Positions 24,093-32,949 of a DNA stretch of 64,000 nucleotides are shown here, in pieces (positions within the stretch are counted from its first letter, which is position 1; each line of letters opens with the position of its first letter). The stretch is from Sediminibacterium soli. Its GTDB lineage: Bacteria > Bacteroidota > Bacteroidia > Chitinophagales > Chitinophagaceae. The position numbers and the translations under genes are program-made. The stretch spans positions 2,387 through 66,386 of the forward strand of contig NZ_JAACJR010000005.1 in NCBI RefSeq assembly GCF_009939225.1, read 5' to 3'. The notes beneath the pieces were generated by a model. It was not told the DNA's origin, ran no database searches, and saw nothing but the letters and a program-made list of their open reading frames with translations.

Positions 24093-24758
24093 TCAATCCT
24101 TACCTGCCACCACGATAACAATCTCTCCTTTTACGGTTTTATTGTTGAAATGATTACACACTTCCTGCAGGGAGCCGCGTTTGTTTTCTTCGAACAGCTT
24201 GGTGAGTTCCCTGCTTACGCAGCATTGCCGCTCAGGCCCGAAGTATTCGATAAACTGTTCCAGTGTTTTGACAAGCCGCATCGGGCTTTCGTAAAAGATC
24301 ATGGTGCGTTCCTCATCGGCCAGTTGTTTAAGCAGTGTCTGCCTGCCTTTTTTCAGGGGCAAAAACCCTTCGAATACAAACCGGGTGGCGGGCAGGCCGC
24401 TGTTTACCAGTGCGGGTACAAAAGCAGTGGCGCCGGGAAGACATTCCACCCTGATCTCCTGCCTGGCGCATTCCCTTACCAGCAGAAAGGCGGGATCCGA
24501 TATGCCCGGTGTGCCTGCATCGGTGATCAGCGCCATGGTTTTACCCGCACGCAGCTGGTCTACGATATGCGCTACGATCTTATGTTCGTTGTGCTGGTGA
24601 TAGGGCGACAGCGGCTTCTGGATATGATAATGCGTAAGCAGCTTTGAAGAGGTCCGGGTATCCTCGCAAAGAATCAGGTCTACCTGCTGCAACACCTCGA
24701 GCGAGCGAAGCGTGATGTCCTTGAGGTTGCCGAGTGGTGTGGGAACGAGGTATAACAT
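24093..24758 (-). CDS. rsmI: 16S rRNA (cytidine-1402 2'-O) methyltransferase RsmI
   Basis: The 221-residue protein of the tetrapyrrole-methylase fold has LYLVPTPLGNLKDIT at the N-terminus, LCEDTRTSSKLL, ALITDAGTPGISDP and the LPGATAFVPALVNSGL segment, all diagnostic of RsmI. It methylates the 2'-O of C1402 in 16S rRNA. ATG 24758 fits the family start; the 25-codon upstream extension reads through repeat DNA and is rejected. The protein is shorter than E. coli RsmI because the C-terminal extension is absent. Confidence 0.94.
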   Translation of the reverse strand: MLYLVPTPLGNLKDITLRSLEVLQQVDLILCEDTRTSSKLLTHYHIQKPLSPYHQHNEHKIVAHIVDQLRAGKTMALITDAGTPGISDPAFLLVRECARQEIRVECLPGATAFVPALVNSGLPATRFVFEGFLPLKKGRQTLLKQLADEERTMIFYESPMRLVKTLEQFIEYFGPERQCCVSRELTKLFEENKRGSLQEVCNHFNNKTVKGEIVIVVAGKD

Positions 24759-24769
24759 AGGGTTGAGGA

Positions 24770-24842
24770 TCTGTGGCCTGTGGTCTGTAATCTGTGGTTT
24801 GGTTAAACAACCACCAACAAGCACAGACCACAAACCACAGAC
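24770..24842. repeat. CTGTGGTCTGTAATC word repeat with inverted arm
   Basis: Direct words CTGTGGCCTGTGGTCTGTAATCTGTGG are followed by the inverted arm CACAGACCACAAACCACAGAC. It lies between purS and rsmI and could form a long imperfect hairpin. Confidence 0.6.
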
Positions 24843-24856
24843 GATAACTTACCGAC

Positions 24857-25105
24857 CTAATTGATCATTTCAATCTCATAAAATTCCATCACCGGGTTGG
24901 CGAGCAGTTTTTTGCTGGCATCTTCCGCCAGTTGCTTGGCCTGGGTTTCGCTTTCGGCTTCTACCTGCAGTGTGATGTGTTTTCCGACACGTACATCGGA
25001 TACTGCGCCAAGGCCAAGATTCCGGAGCCCGCCCAGCACGGCTTTACCCTGGGGATCCAGCAAGTCTTTTAACGGCATTACTTTGATCTGAACATTATAG
25101 GTCAT
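24857..25105 (-). CDS. purS: Phosphoribosylformylglycinamidine synthase subunit PurS
   Basis: The 82-residue protein has the PurS pattern: VQIKVMPLKDLLDPQGKAV at the N-terminus, LGLGAVSDVRVGKHI in the middle and NPVMEFYEIEM at the end. PurS bridges PurL and PurQ and channels ammonia in purine synthesis. Its start overlaps the pssA stop by 4 bp, so it is translated after pssA, an uncommon partner. Confidence 0.93.
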   Translation of the reverse strand: MTYNVQIKVMPLKDLLDPQGKAVLGGLRNLGLGAVSDVRVGKHITLQVEAESETQAKQLAEDASKKLLANPVMEFYEIEMIN

Positions 25106-25866
25106 GATTCGGTCTGTTTAAGCGACAAAGATAAAATTACATAGGCAATAAAGGAGATGGAAACTGCCAGCCAGCCAAAACTGAGTGCCCCGAGCAGGGT
25201 TACCAGTGCCAGTATCAGGAAGGGCGTGGCTTTTTTCAGCGTGAGCTGGGAGAATTTCAGCGCCAGCATCGGCAGGGTGGATACCATCAGGTAACTGATC
25301 ACCGCGATCAGCGCATACCAGAACCATTTGTTCAGCAGTATATCGATGATAAAAGCGTGGCTGGTATACCAGTACACCAGCGGCAGCGAAGCAATAAACA
25401 GTCCTGCTGCGGGAATGGGTACACCCTTAAAACTATACCCCTGCGCCGGATCGATATTGAACCTGGCCAGGCGGTAGGCGCCGGCACAGGGCAGGATAAA
25501 TGCGGGCAGCAGCCAGAGTATGCTGGTATCCAGACCGCCAGCCTCCTTTGCAAAGCTGAGCCTGAGAAACTGGTATACGATCAGTCCCGGCGCCACACCA
25601 AAACTCACCCCATCCGCCAGTGAATCGAGCTGCTTGCCGAGTTCGGACGGCACTTTCAGCAGACGCGCCATAAACCCGTCGAGAAAATCGATCAGCGCGG
25701 CCAGTGCGATGAACAGGCTGGCCCAGGTAACCCTTTCGGGAAGCGATACCAGGTTCTCGCCGTTTGCATCGAGGGTAAAACTCAGACCCGGCTGCATAAT
25801 GCAAACAATGGCGATACAACCAAAAAACAAATTCAAAAGGGTAAACAGGTTGGGGATCTGTTTCAT
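25102..25866 (-). CDS. pssA: CDP-diacylglycerol-serine O-phosphatidyltransferase
   Basis: The 254-residue inner-membrane enzyme makes phosphatidylserine from CDP-diacylglycerol and serine. The CDP-alcohol phosphatidyltransferase signature D-G-x2-A-R-x8-G-x3-D-x3-D is visible as DGFMARLL...GKQLDSLAD, near residues 64-86, followed by GVSFGVAPG. About seven hydrophobic helices are seen. It is the first gene of the pssA-purS pair. Confidence 0.94.
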   Translation of the reverse strand: MKQIPNLFTLLNLFFGCIAIVCIMQPGLSFTLDANGENLVSLPERVTWASLFIALAALIDFLDGFMARLLKVPSELGKQLDSLADGVSFGVAPGLIVYQFLRLSFAKEAGGLDTSILWLLPAFILPCAGAYRLARFNIDPAQGYSFKGVPIPAAGLFIASLPLVYWYTSHAFIIDILLNKWFWYALIAVISYLMVSTLPMLALKFSQLTLKKATPFLILALVTLLGALSFGWLAVSISFIAYVILSLSLKQTES

Positions 25867-25908
25867 ATCAGTTACTGCTACAGGTTGTCAAATAAGGGGT
25901 TGGCGTTT

Positions 25909-27198
25909 CTATTTCTTCATCAGTCTTTCTATCTCTTCTGCCTTAACCGGTATATTCTTCATCAGGTCGGTGTTGCCATTGCGGGTTATCCAGACATTGT
26001 TCTCTATACGCACACCCATCTGCTCTTCTTCTATATAAATACCCGGCTCGATCGTAAGCAGCATACCCTGCCTGATCGGTTCCGTTCGGGTGCCCAGGTC
26101 GTGTATGTCAAGACCCAGGTGATGCGAAATACCATGGTACAGGTATTTGCGGTATGCGCGGTTCTCGTTGTCTTCGTTCTTTATATCCGATTTACGCAGC
26201 AGACCGATCTTCAGGAATTGTTTGGTTGCCTCCGCTCCCACCATATCGGTATAATGGGTGATGGCGATGCCCGGCTTCAGGATACTTTTTGCATAATCGT
26301 GGAGATGCAGACAGGCATTGTACACGGTCTTCTGTCTCGCAGTAAATTTGCCGTTTACAGGAACGGTGCGGGTAAGGTCTGCCGAATAGGCGCCGTATTC
26401 CGCGCCAAAATCCATCAGCACCATATCACCGTTTTTGCATTGTTCGCTGTTGCTCACATAGTGCAGTACCCTGGCATTGTCGCCGCTTGCAATAATGCTG
26501 TTATAACCCGGCCCGGTGGCACGCTGGCTGAGGAAACTGTGAAATATCTCCGCTTCGATCTCGTATTCCCATACACCGGGTTTGATAAATGCCAGTAACC
26601 GGCGAAAAGCATTTTCGGTGATGTCAATCGCTTTCTGCACCACGGCAATTTCTTCCTTTGTTTTGATGGCACGCAGTTCCTTCATGATCCTGGCTGCACG
26701 ATGAAAGGCATGCAGCGGGTAGGCCGCTCTCATCTCATCTGCAAAACGGTAGGCACGGCTCCGGATAGGCGTGGCCTTGCGGTCGTTTTCGTTGGAACCG
26801 AGGTAAATATTGTCTGCCAGGTGCACCCATGCCTGCAGCAGCGCATCCAGGCTGTCGACCCATACAATGGTCCGGATGCCAGAAATATCCGTGGCCTCTT
26901 TTACACGCAGCCTCCTGCCATCCCATTTTTCTTTCAGTTCGTTGGGACGAACCAGTACCAGCACCTCCCGGTATTTGGGATCGGGGTTGTCGGGAAACAG
27001 CACCACCGTGGAGTCTTCCTGTTCTATGCCGCTGAGCCAGAACAGGTCGCTGTTCTGTTTGAACCTGTGCAGCGCGTCCCCGTTGTAAGGCCATTCATCG
27101 TTGCTCACAAATACCGCGATGCTGTTGGGAAGCATCTCCTTGACAAATCTTTTCCGGTTATTCACGAAAATGGCGGTATCCAGGGGAAGATATTTCAT
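25909..27198 (-). CDS. pepP: Xaa-Pro aminopeptidase
   Basis: The 429-residue M24B metallopeptidase has an N-terminal creatinase-like domain (about 1-160) and a pita-bread catalytic domain. Metal ligands are visible in DFGAEYGAYSADLTRT (two Asp), GISHHLGLDIHD (His), TIEPGIYIE (Glu) and VRIENN (Glu). It removes N-terminal residues that precede proline. No signal peptide is seen, so it is cytoplasmic. Confidence 0.94.
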   Translation of the reverse strand: MKYLPLDTAIFVNNRKRFVKEMLPNSIAVFVSNDEWPYNGDALHRFKQNSDLFWLSGIEQEDSTVVLFPDNPDPKYREVLVLVRPNELKEKWDGRRLRVKEATDISGIRTIVWVDSLDALLQAWVHLADNIYLGSNENDRKATPIRSRAYRFADEMRAAYPLHAFHRAARIMKELRAIKTKEEIAVVQKAIDITENAFRRLLAFIKPGVWEYEIEAEIFHSFLSQRATGPGYNSIIASGDNARVLHYVSNSEQCKNGDMVLMDFGAEYGAYSADLTRTVPVNGKFTARQKTVYNACLHLHDYAKSILKPGIAITHYTDMVGAEATKQFLKIGLLRKSDIKNEDNENRAYRKYLYHGISHHLGLDIHDLGTRTEPIRQGMLLTIEPGIYIEEEQMGVRIENNVWITRNGNTDLMKNIPVKAEEIERLMKK

Positions 27199-27286
27199 GC
27201 GCGTCAGGGGTTGAAGGTTGCAAGATAAAAAAAGGCAGTCAGCTTTCTGTCGCCCCTACCCCTTATCGCAGAAAAATGATGAACGG

Positions 27287-27335
27287 TTTGATTTATTTAC
27301 GAACACAATCGTACATTTACTACGAAATCGTTCGT
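27287..27335 (+). promoter_or_regulatory. Promoter with two ACGA-N6-TCGT operators
   Basis: TTG (27287-27289) and TACATTTA (27312-27319) resemble -33 and -7 elements. Two palindromes, ACGA-ACACAA-TCGT (27299-27312) and ACGA-AATCGT-TCGT (27322-27335), have centres 23 bp apart and flank the -7 box. That suggests a dimeric repressor. A longer inverted repeat, AATGATGAACG (27274-27284) with CGTTCATCATT, encloses the region. Confidence 0.55.
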
Positions 27336-27359
27336 TCATCATTATCAAAACACCATACT

Positions 27360-28136
27360 ATGAAACACAACACCAAAAAATGGCTGGCAGCGGGCAGTTT
27401 ACTGGCTGCGGCCATCACCTTTTGCGCCTGGCGTGCAGAAAACAAAGGTTTTCAGGGAAAGGATTCAGCACCTGAGGCAGCACAGGATACCCTCCCTTCC
27501 AAAAAACACAGTGACAGAAACGAATTCAGAAGCGGAGACCTGGACCATGCATTACAGGATATAGACCGCGCCATGCAGCAACTGAACAGGGAGATGAAAC
27601 TCGATATGGGCCGTATGGAGAAAGAGATCAGGACCGCGATGGAAGAAGTGAAAAAGATCGATCTGGAAAAGATCCACACCGATCTCCGGGCCTCGCTGAA
27701 AGAGATCGACTGGACCAAAACCCGCGGGGAAGTGGACAGGGCCATGCGGCAGGCAGAGCAGGAACTGAAAAAAGTGGATATGGAACAGGTAAAAAAGAAC
27801 GTGGAAAAAGCAATGGAGCAGGTAAATACGGAACAGCTGCTGTCCGGGATTGATTTCGACAAAATCCATCAAAACGTAACTGATGGGATGGCGCATGCCC
27901 GAACCGGTCTGGAAAAAGCCAAAAAAGAACTTACCCTGCTGAAGGAATTCCTGGGCGAGCTGGAAAAAGACGGCCTGATCGATTCAAAAAAAGCGTACAA
28001 AATCGAGATCAAAGACAGGGAAATGTATATCAACGGAACCAGGCAATCCAAAGAGGTAAACGATAAATACCGCAAATATTTTAAAGACGAGGACTATACC
28101 ATTAAAAACGATGGTGAAGGGCTGACCAGGATCTGA
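27360..28136 (+). CDS. Membrane-anchored coiled-coil protein, function unknown
   Basis: The 258-residue protein has an N-terminal hydrophobic segment (about 8-24) followed by long charged helices with repeated heptad-like units (DRAMQQLNREMKLDMGRM, EVKKIDLEKIHTDL, VDRAMRQAEQELKKVDMEQV), so most is predicted coiled coil. The C-terminal part (IEIKDREMYINGTRQSKEVN) resembles segments in envelope-stress-related Bacteroidota proteins. No enzyme motif is seen. ATG 27360 lies after a promoter with two operator-like palindromes, so the gene is probably tightly regulated. Confidence 0.7.
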   Translation: MKHNTKKWLAAGSLLAAAITFCAWRAENKGFQGKDSAPEAAQDTLPSKKHSDRNEFRSGDLDHALQDIDRAMQQLNREMKLDMGRMEKEIRTAMEEVKKIDLEKIHTDLRASLKEIDWTKTRGEVDRAMRQAEQELKKVDMEQVKKNVEKAMEQVNTEQLLSGIDFDKIHQNVTDGMAHARTGLEKAKKELTLLKEFLGELEKDGLIDSKKAYKIEIKDREMYINGTRQSKEVNDKYRKYFKDEDYTIKNDGEGLTRI

Positions 28137-28182
28137 TCGATAAAACCGGAACTCCCGGACAGTAACCCGTGAAACGCGCTGC

Positions 28183-29214
28183 CTAAAACCTTACCGTTGG
28201 GCAGCGCACGGATCTGCCGGAAGTGGAGGGGAACACACCGCTTTTGACAATAGACAGCTCATAGGCACCGCGTGTGCCGTTGAAACTGTTGAGGGTGGAT
28301 ACGGTGGCATCGTAGCTGAGCGTAATGCGGAGGTCGTTGATCTCGTAACCCGCCATCGGTACCAGGGCATCTTTTGCGCGGTAATACAAACCCAGTATCA
28401 ACTGCTTGGATCCGTCGCCGCTCAGGTCGCGGTTGGCATTAAAGCCCACAACCGTTTCCCATGCATTGCCCATTTTACTCACATAGATATTCGGGTTCAG
28501 GATCCAGGTATCCTGCAGCTTGATATTGCTGTTCACAAAAGCGGTATACCTCCGGTACAGACGGTCATCGGAAACAGAGGGATCAAAAAAACTTTCTCTC
28601 GGTCTGTTTACATGCATGATGCTGACGCCTGCATTCAGGTAAACATTTTCAGAAGCGAAATAGGCATAGTTCAGACCCACCTGCAGATCCAGGTACGAGG
28701 TCTGGCTGTACGCAAAAGGCTCGTTGCTGGGGATGGTTACATCAAAGAACTTTCCGTTCCACTGGTTGTCAAAACTCAGCTTGGATATATCCACCCGTTT
28801 ACTGGTAAAGCCAAGACTGAACCCGCCGCTGAGCAGACTGTTATAACCCAGCATCTGGTGATAGGCAACGGATGCATATCCGCTGGTGCGGTTCAGGTTG
28901 CCGCTGCCGGCCGCATCTTTGTAAAGCGCCGCACCGATACCCATCCAGCCATTCTCAAAACGATTGGCAAACACTTTTACATCGCCCCAGGCACTCATGG
29001 TCCGGTAAGGGTTGCCCACATTGGCCCATTGGTTGCGGTAGTTGCCGCCTATCCGGTAATCGTAATCGGGATTGAAACCTGTATTAGCCGGGTTGATCAG
29101 CAGGGGGCTATGGAAATACTGCGAAAAATGGAGATCCTGTGCATAGCTGGGGCCTGCCGTTAAAACAGCCAGTACGCCAATACATAAAACTTTTCTTAAC
29201 CGATTCTGCCTCAT
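28183..29214 (-). CDS. Type IX secretion membrane protein, PorP/SprF family
   Basis: The 343-residue outer-membrane protein has a signal peptide (about 1-25). The family start QDLHFSQYFHSPLLINPA is followed by a repeating barrel pattern with GNYRNQW, SLGFTSKRVDISKL and GYEINDLRITLSYD. PorP/SprF proteins are usually paired with a type B T9SS cargo and help deliver it. Here the cargo gene lies directly upstream on the same strand, 10 bp away. ATG 29214 is chosen because it starts the signal peptide. Confidence 0.93.
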   Translation of the reverse strand: MRQNRLRKVLCIGVLAVLTAGPSYAQDLHFSQYFHSPLLINPANTGFNPDYDYRIGGNYRNQWANVGNPYRTMSAWGDVKVFANRFENGWMGIGAALYKDAAGSGNLNRTSGYASVAYHQMLGYNSLLSGGFSLGFTSKRVDISKLSFDNQWNGKFFDVTIPSNEPFAYSQTSYLDLQVGLNYAYFASENVYLNAGVSIMHVNRPRESFFDPSVSDDRLYRRYTAFVNSNIKLQDTWILNPNIYVSKMGNAWETVVGFNANRDLSGDGSKQLILGLYYRAKDALVPMAGYEINDLRITLSYDATVSTLNSFNGTRGAYELSIVKSGVFPSTSGRSVRCPTVRF

Positions 29215-29224
29215 CTTCCCTGCT

Positions 29225-32200
29225 TTATCGTAACAACGTGATATCTCCCTTCTTGACCATCTTTTCTTTTCCACTGAACTCTATCTGCAACGTATAATGG
29301 TAAACATCCTGCGGCTGCGGAACGCCTTTGTAAGTGCCGTCCCACCCATCGGCCTGGTTGCTGCTGACATACACCAGCGCGCCCCACCGGTTATATATGC
29401 GCCAGCTCATTTTTGCAATGCCGTAACCGCGTACATAGACCCGGTCGTTCTTACCATCGCCATTGGGCGTAAATGCATTGGGAACATCCGCACCGTCAAC
29501 AATCGTCACGGAAATGGCCTGGCAACTCGTATCGATACAGCCGTAACTGTTGAATGTGATCAGGCAGGCTTTGTACGTGCCGCTTGCATTGTACAAATGT
29601 TGTACCAAGGTATCCTGTCTGAGCGTAAACAAGGTATCGCCATCGCCGAACTGCCATTTATAGGCGCTGCCGCCGCTGGCGTTATTGATAAAGCTGACCG
29701 GCGTATTGGATTCCGTTGGGTTGGGTGAATAGGTAAATGCCGAAACCGGGTTAGGACTCACCACGATCGAAAAATACGCCGAAGTGTCCACCCTGTTGCA
29801 ACTCGAGGTATCCGTTGCAATCAACCGCACGCGGTAAGTGCCCGGCGTGTTGTACAGGTGTGTAGGATCCGACATGGTGGAGGTTGTACCATCGCCAAAA
29901 TCCCACACAAAATCGGTTCCACCCATCGATGTATTTTCAAACACCGCCGTATAGGGCGCGCAGCCCGATGGCGCGGTACTGAACTGCGCTTTTACGGTGG
30001 GCGAAATACGCACCTGTTTTACCAGGCTGTCGGGTTCATTGCAATAATTGGTATCCACCAGCACCAGCTTTACAGAATAGGTTCCCGATGCGGCATAGGT
30101 ATGCGTTACAGGCCCCAGTCCTGCCAGCTGTGTATTACCGTCGCCAAAATCCCATCGGAAACTGGTGCCCGTAAACGGTTTTATGGCCGTTGAAATATTA
30201 TTGAACGAATACCCCAGCGAAGTACAGGGCTGCAGTTTGGTGGTGGTGAAATTGAGAAAAGCCTGGTCGTTCCGTACACGCATGGTCACATACGCGGTAT
30301 CGGCCACATTACAGGTATTGGAGTCGATGGAGACCACACTTACACGGTAAAAACCAACCGTATTGAACGTATGCGACACCGTTGGCCCGGTGGTGGTTTC
30401 CTTGGGACTTCCATCGTTAAAATCCCATATGTATTTTTTACCCTGCGCCAGTGTATCTGTAAACACCACCTGCATAGGCACACAGCCCGATGTATCGCGT
30501 ACGCCGTTGATGCTTGCCGCAATACCGGCGCCCACACCGGCCAGGTTAAAAGCCATTTTTACCGCGGCAAGGTTACATTCTTTGGAACCATTGTATTCAG
30601 ACCAGGCGCCGGGTGTGGTGGGAAAACGCGCCCCGCCCATGCAGTTGGCGCAGATCGACTGGTAAATAACGCCACTGGCATCAAAACGGCTGGTACCGCC
30701 ATCCACATGCTCGCCGTATCCGCCGTTCTGGCCGAAGAAAGAACCGTATAACTGCGAGGAAGCATTCTTTGCCAGCACGAAAAAATAGAAGTCGCTGCCA
30801 TCCGTATCTTTCTGATAGGCATCCGCGGTTACGCTGAGCCCTTTTGTAAAAGCGGAGGGATAGGTCTGGTTCTGGTTGGCAGATCCGCCCCATCCCGATA
30901 CATATACATTCTCACACCTGTCTACCAGGAAAGCTATCGGCGAAATATTCGGCTGCGTGGAATTTGTTCCGAAAACGGTTGAGTAAACATAGTCAGACAG
31001 ATCGGGTTTCAGTTTAATGATAAACTGTTTGCCGCCCGGCTGCGAAAACGCGGCATTCGACACCGGCCAGTTGCCTGTAGTGGTGCCCGTGATATAAGGA
31101 AACCCGGCTTTGTCGAACTGGATACCATAGATCATATCGATTGCAGGAGTGCCGATAAACGTGGTTCGCACCGCCACCCCATCGCTGGTAAGTTCCATGA
31201 TAAATCCATCTGCACCACCGCCCTGGTAAGTAGGGTATTTAACACCGGCGCCGGCAACAGGAAAGTCGGCACTTGCCGTTGCGCCCGCCACAAAAATATT
31301 CCCGTTGGATGGATTCCGCGCCAGCACAAAAGCGGCATCGTCGTTTTTACCGCCTGCAAGTATGCTGAAGTGCACCGAAGACAGATCGGGACTGAATTTC
31401 ATCACCACCGCATCCTGGGTGCGGCCGTTTGTAACACCGCCGGTGGTCTGGTTGGACTGGGAAGTAACGGGAAAATCGGTTGACTGTGTACAGGAAGCCA
31501 GGTAAACATTACCGGCCGGGTCCAGGTTGACTTCGCTGCGGGCATCGTCGCCATAATTGCGGCGGATGGATTCAGCGCCGCTGGGGGGACAGTATTTGGA
31601 CCTGATGTTTACCCCATCGTTACCCGATCCGCCAATACGCACCGAACCCACCAGCGCAGAACCCGATGCATTGAGTTTGGTGACAACAATGTCCCAAAGC
31701 CCGCCCTGCGGTCCGTATTTCTGCAGCGCGCCTTTCAGCGGGTAATTGGGAGAAGTGGTTCTTCCGCCGATCACCAGGTTTCCGGCGGCGTCTACAATAA
31801 GGCTGTGCGGTTGCTCATTGCCCGAGCCGCCGATATAGGTTGCATACACCCGGTTGGCACCGGTGGGATCAAATTTCATGATGGCGATATCAAAACCCGA
31901 CTGTTCGCAGGTAGCGGTATTACCACCCTGAAAACTCGTCTGAAAAGCGCCGTTGCTGACAGGGAAAGAACCGCTGCCGGCAAAAGAAATGCTGCCCGAA
32001 TAAAAATTTCCTTTACCGTCATAAGTGGCGGTATACCCCCAGTTGCTGGCCGTGCTGCCCGAAAAAGTGGAAAATACCAGGGAGGGATCGATCACCAGGG
32101 TGGCGTTGCGTGTATAGGAAGCATCCAGTTTGAAACGTACGATGTTCCCCTTCAGTTCAAAATGAGCGGGGATCTCCTTTCGCTGGTTATTCACAAGCTG

Positions 32201-32896
32201 GAAAGTATAGGGTGCTTTTTCAATTACCTTGTCTACCGACACCTTAACCGTAAGATTGCCTTTGTCGATCGACAGTTTGTCCACGCCATCGAAGTACATG
32301 GCAATGACACCGGGATCGGCGCCGGGATGAACGATAAAATCGTATTTCAGCAAACCGTCTGCGGTATAATACCGGATATCGATACCGGGGTACATATTCA
32401 GGAAGGTAACGGCCTGGTAGATACCGCAGTTACCGGCCCATTGCGAGGGATCATCGCCCAGTATATAGTTGTTGTAACCCGGCAGCGGTTTGTCCGGAAC
32501 GATCACGGGTTCCGGGTTGGCATTCAGGAAACGCACTTCGTAAGCATGCGAACGCAATACCCCCGGCACATAGCCGCCGCTGCTGCCACCGCCCCCTGTT
32601 TCCGGCGTGGGACGCAATTCTTCAGCCGTACGGAAAGCGGCACTGGCGCCGGGCTGCACCGAAGCATCGGGGTGCCCCGCTTCGTATAAGGCAGAAAGGT
32701 CTTTCTGGTTATGCAGCAATACCCGGTAACCGTTTTTCTGAAGTGCAAACGCCCCCGAACTCATTTCACCCTTGAAGCGGATGGCGGGGTCCCATTGACC
32801 TTTGTTTTCTACAAACTGGAGATAGTTCTGGCCATACCCCTGCAGGGAGAGCAGAAAAAATGCGCTGATTTTTCCTATTGTTCTTAACCAACCCAA
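29225..32896 (-). CDS. Large secreted PKD-repeat protein with T9SS type B sorting domain
   Basis: The 1223-residue exported protein has a signal peptide (about 1-22) and an N-terminal region (about 25-270) of the type annotated DUF7948. A beta-propeller-like stretch with SBBP-type repeats (GGSGN, AGNVYLAS, DAAGNLVIGG) follows, then several PKD domains (YIWDFNDG, FRWDFGDG, FVWDFGDG, YKWQFGDG), and the gliding-motility-associated C-terminal domain (PNAFTPNGDGKNDRV, IYNRWGALVY, GTYKGVPQPQDVYHY). It should be exported by T9SS with help from the adjacent PorP/SprF protein. The binding target is unknown. Confidence 0.93.
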   Translation of the reverse strand: MGWLRTIGKISAFFLLSLQGYGQNYLQFVENKGQWDPAIRFKGEMSSGAFALQKNGYRVLLHNQKDLSALYEAGHPDASVQPGASAAFRTAEELRPTPETGGGGSSGGYVPGVLRSHAYEVRFLNANPEPVIVPDKPLPGYNNYILGDDPSQWAGNCGIYQAVTFLNMYPGIDIRYYTADGLLKYDFIVHPGADPGVIAMYFDGVDKLSIDKGNLTVKVSVDKVIEKAPYTFQLVNNQRKEIPAHFELKGNIVRFKLDASYTRNATLVIDPSLVFSTFSGSTASNWGYTATYDGKGNFYSGSISFAGSGSFPVSNGAFQTSFQGGNTATCEQSGFDIAIMKFDPTGANRVYATYIGGSGNEQPHSLIVDAAGNLVIGGRTTSPNYPLKGALQKYGPQGGLWDIVVTKLNASGSALVGSVRIGGSGNDGVNIRSKYCPPSGAESIRRNYGDDARSEVNLDPAGNVYLASCTQSTDFPVTSQSNQTTGGVTNGRTQDAVVMKFSPDLSSVHFSILAGGKNDDAAFVLARNPSNGNIFVAGATASADFPVAGAGVKYPTYQGGGADGFIMELTSDGVAVRTTFIGTPAIDMIYGIQFDKAGFPYITGTTTGNWPVSNAAFSQPGGKQFIIKLKPDLSDYVYSTVFGTNSTQPNISPIAFLVDRCENVYVSGWGGSANQNQTYPSAFTKGLSVTADAYQKDTDGSDFYFFVLAKNASSQLYGSFFGQNGGYGEHVDGGTSRFDASGVIYQSICANCMGGARFPTTPGAWSEYNGSKECNLAAVKMAFNLAGVGAGIAASINGVRDTSGCVPMQVVFTDTLAQGKKYIWDFNDGSPKETTTGPTVSHTFNTVGFYRVSVVSIDSNTCNVADTAYVTMRVRNDQAFLNFTTTKLQPCTSLGYSFNNISTAIKPFTGTSFRWDFGDGNTQLAGLGPVTHTYAASGTYSVKLVLVDTNYCNEPDSLVKQVRISPTVKAQFSTAPSGCAPYTAVFENTSMGGTDFVWDFGDGTTSTMSDPTHLYNTPGTYRVRLIATDTSSCNRVDTSAYFSIVVSPNPVSAFTYSPNPTESNTPVSFINNASGGSAYKWQFGDGDTLFTLRQDTLVQHLYNASGTYKACLITFNSYGCIDTSCQAISVTIVDGADVPNAFTPNGDGKNDRVYVRGYGIAKMSWRIYNRWGALVYVSSNQADGWDGTYKGVPQPQDVYHYTLQIEFSGKEKMVKKGDITLLR

Positions 32897-32949
32897 GTGT
32901 ATTTTTTTTATAAGGTACGACTATTCTATGGTCAAACGTTACACAGTGT

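Noticed and set aside
28176-28207. GCGCTGCC/GGCAGCGC hairpin as terminator between convergent genes
   Set aside because: It overlaps the end of the PorP-like gene and has no T-run on either side; the pairing may be chance.
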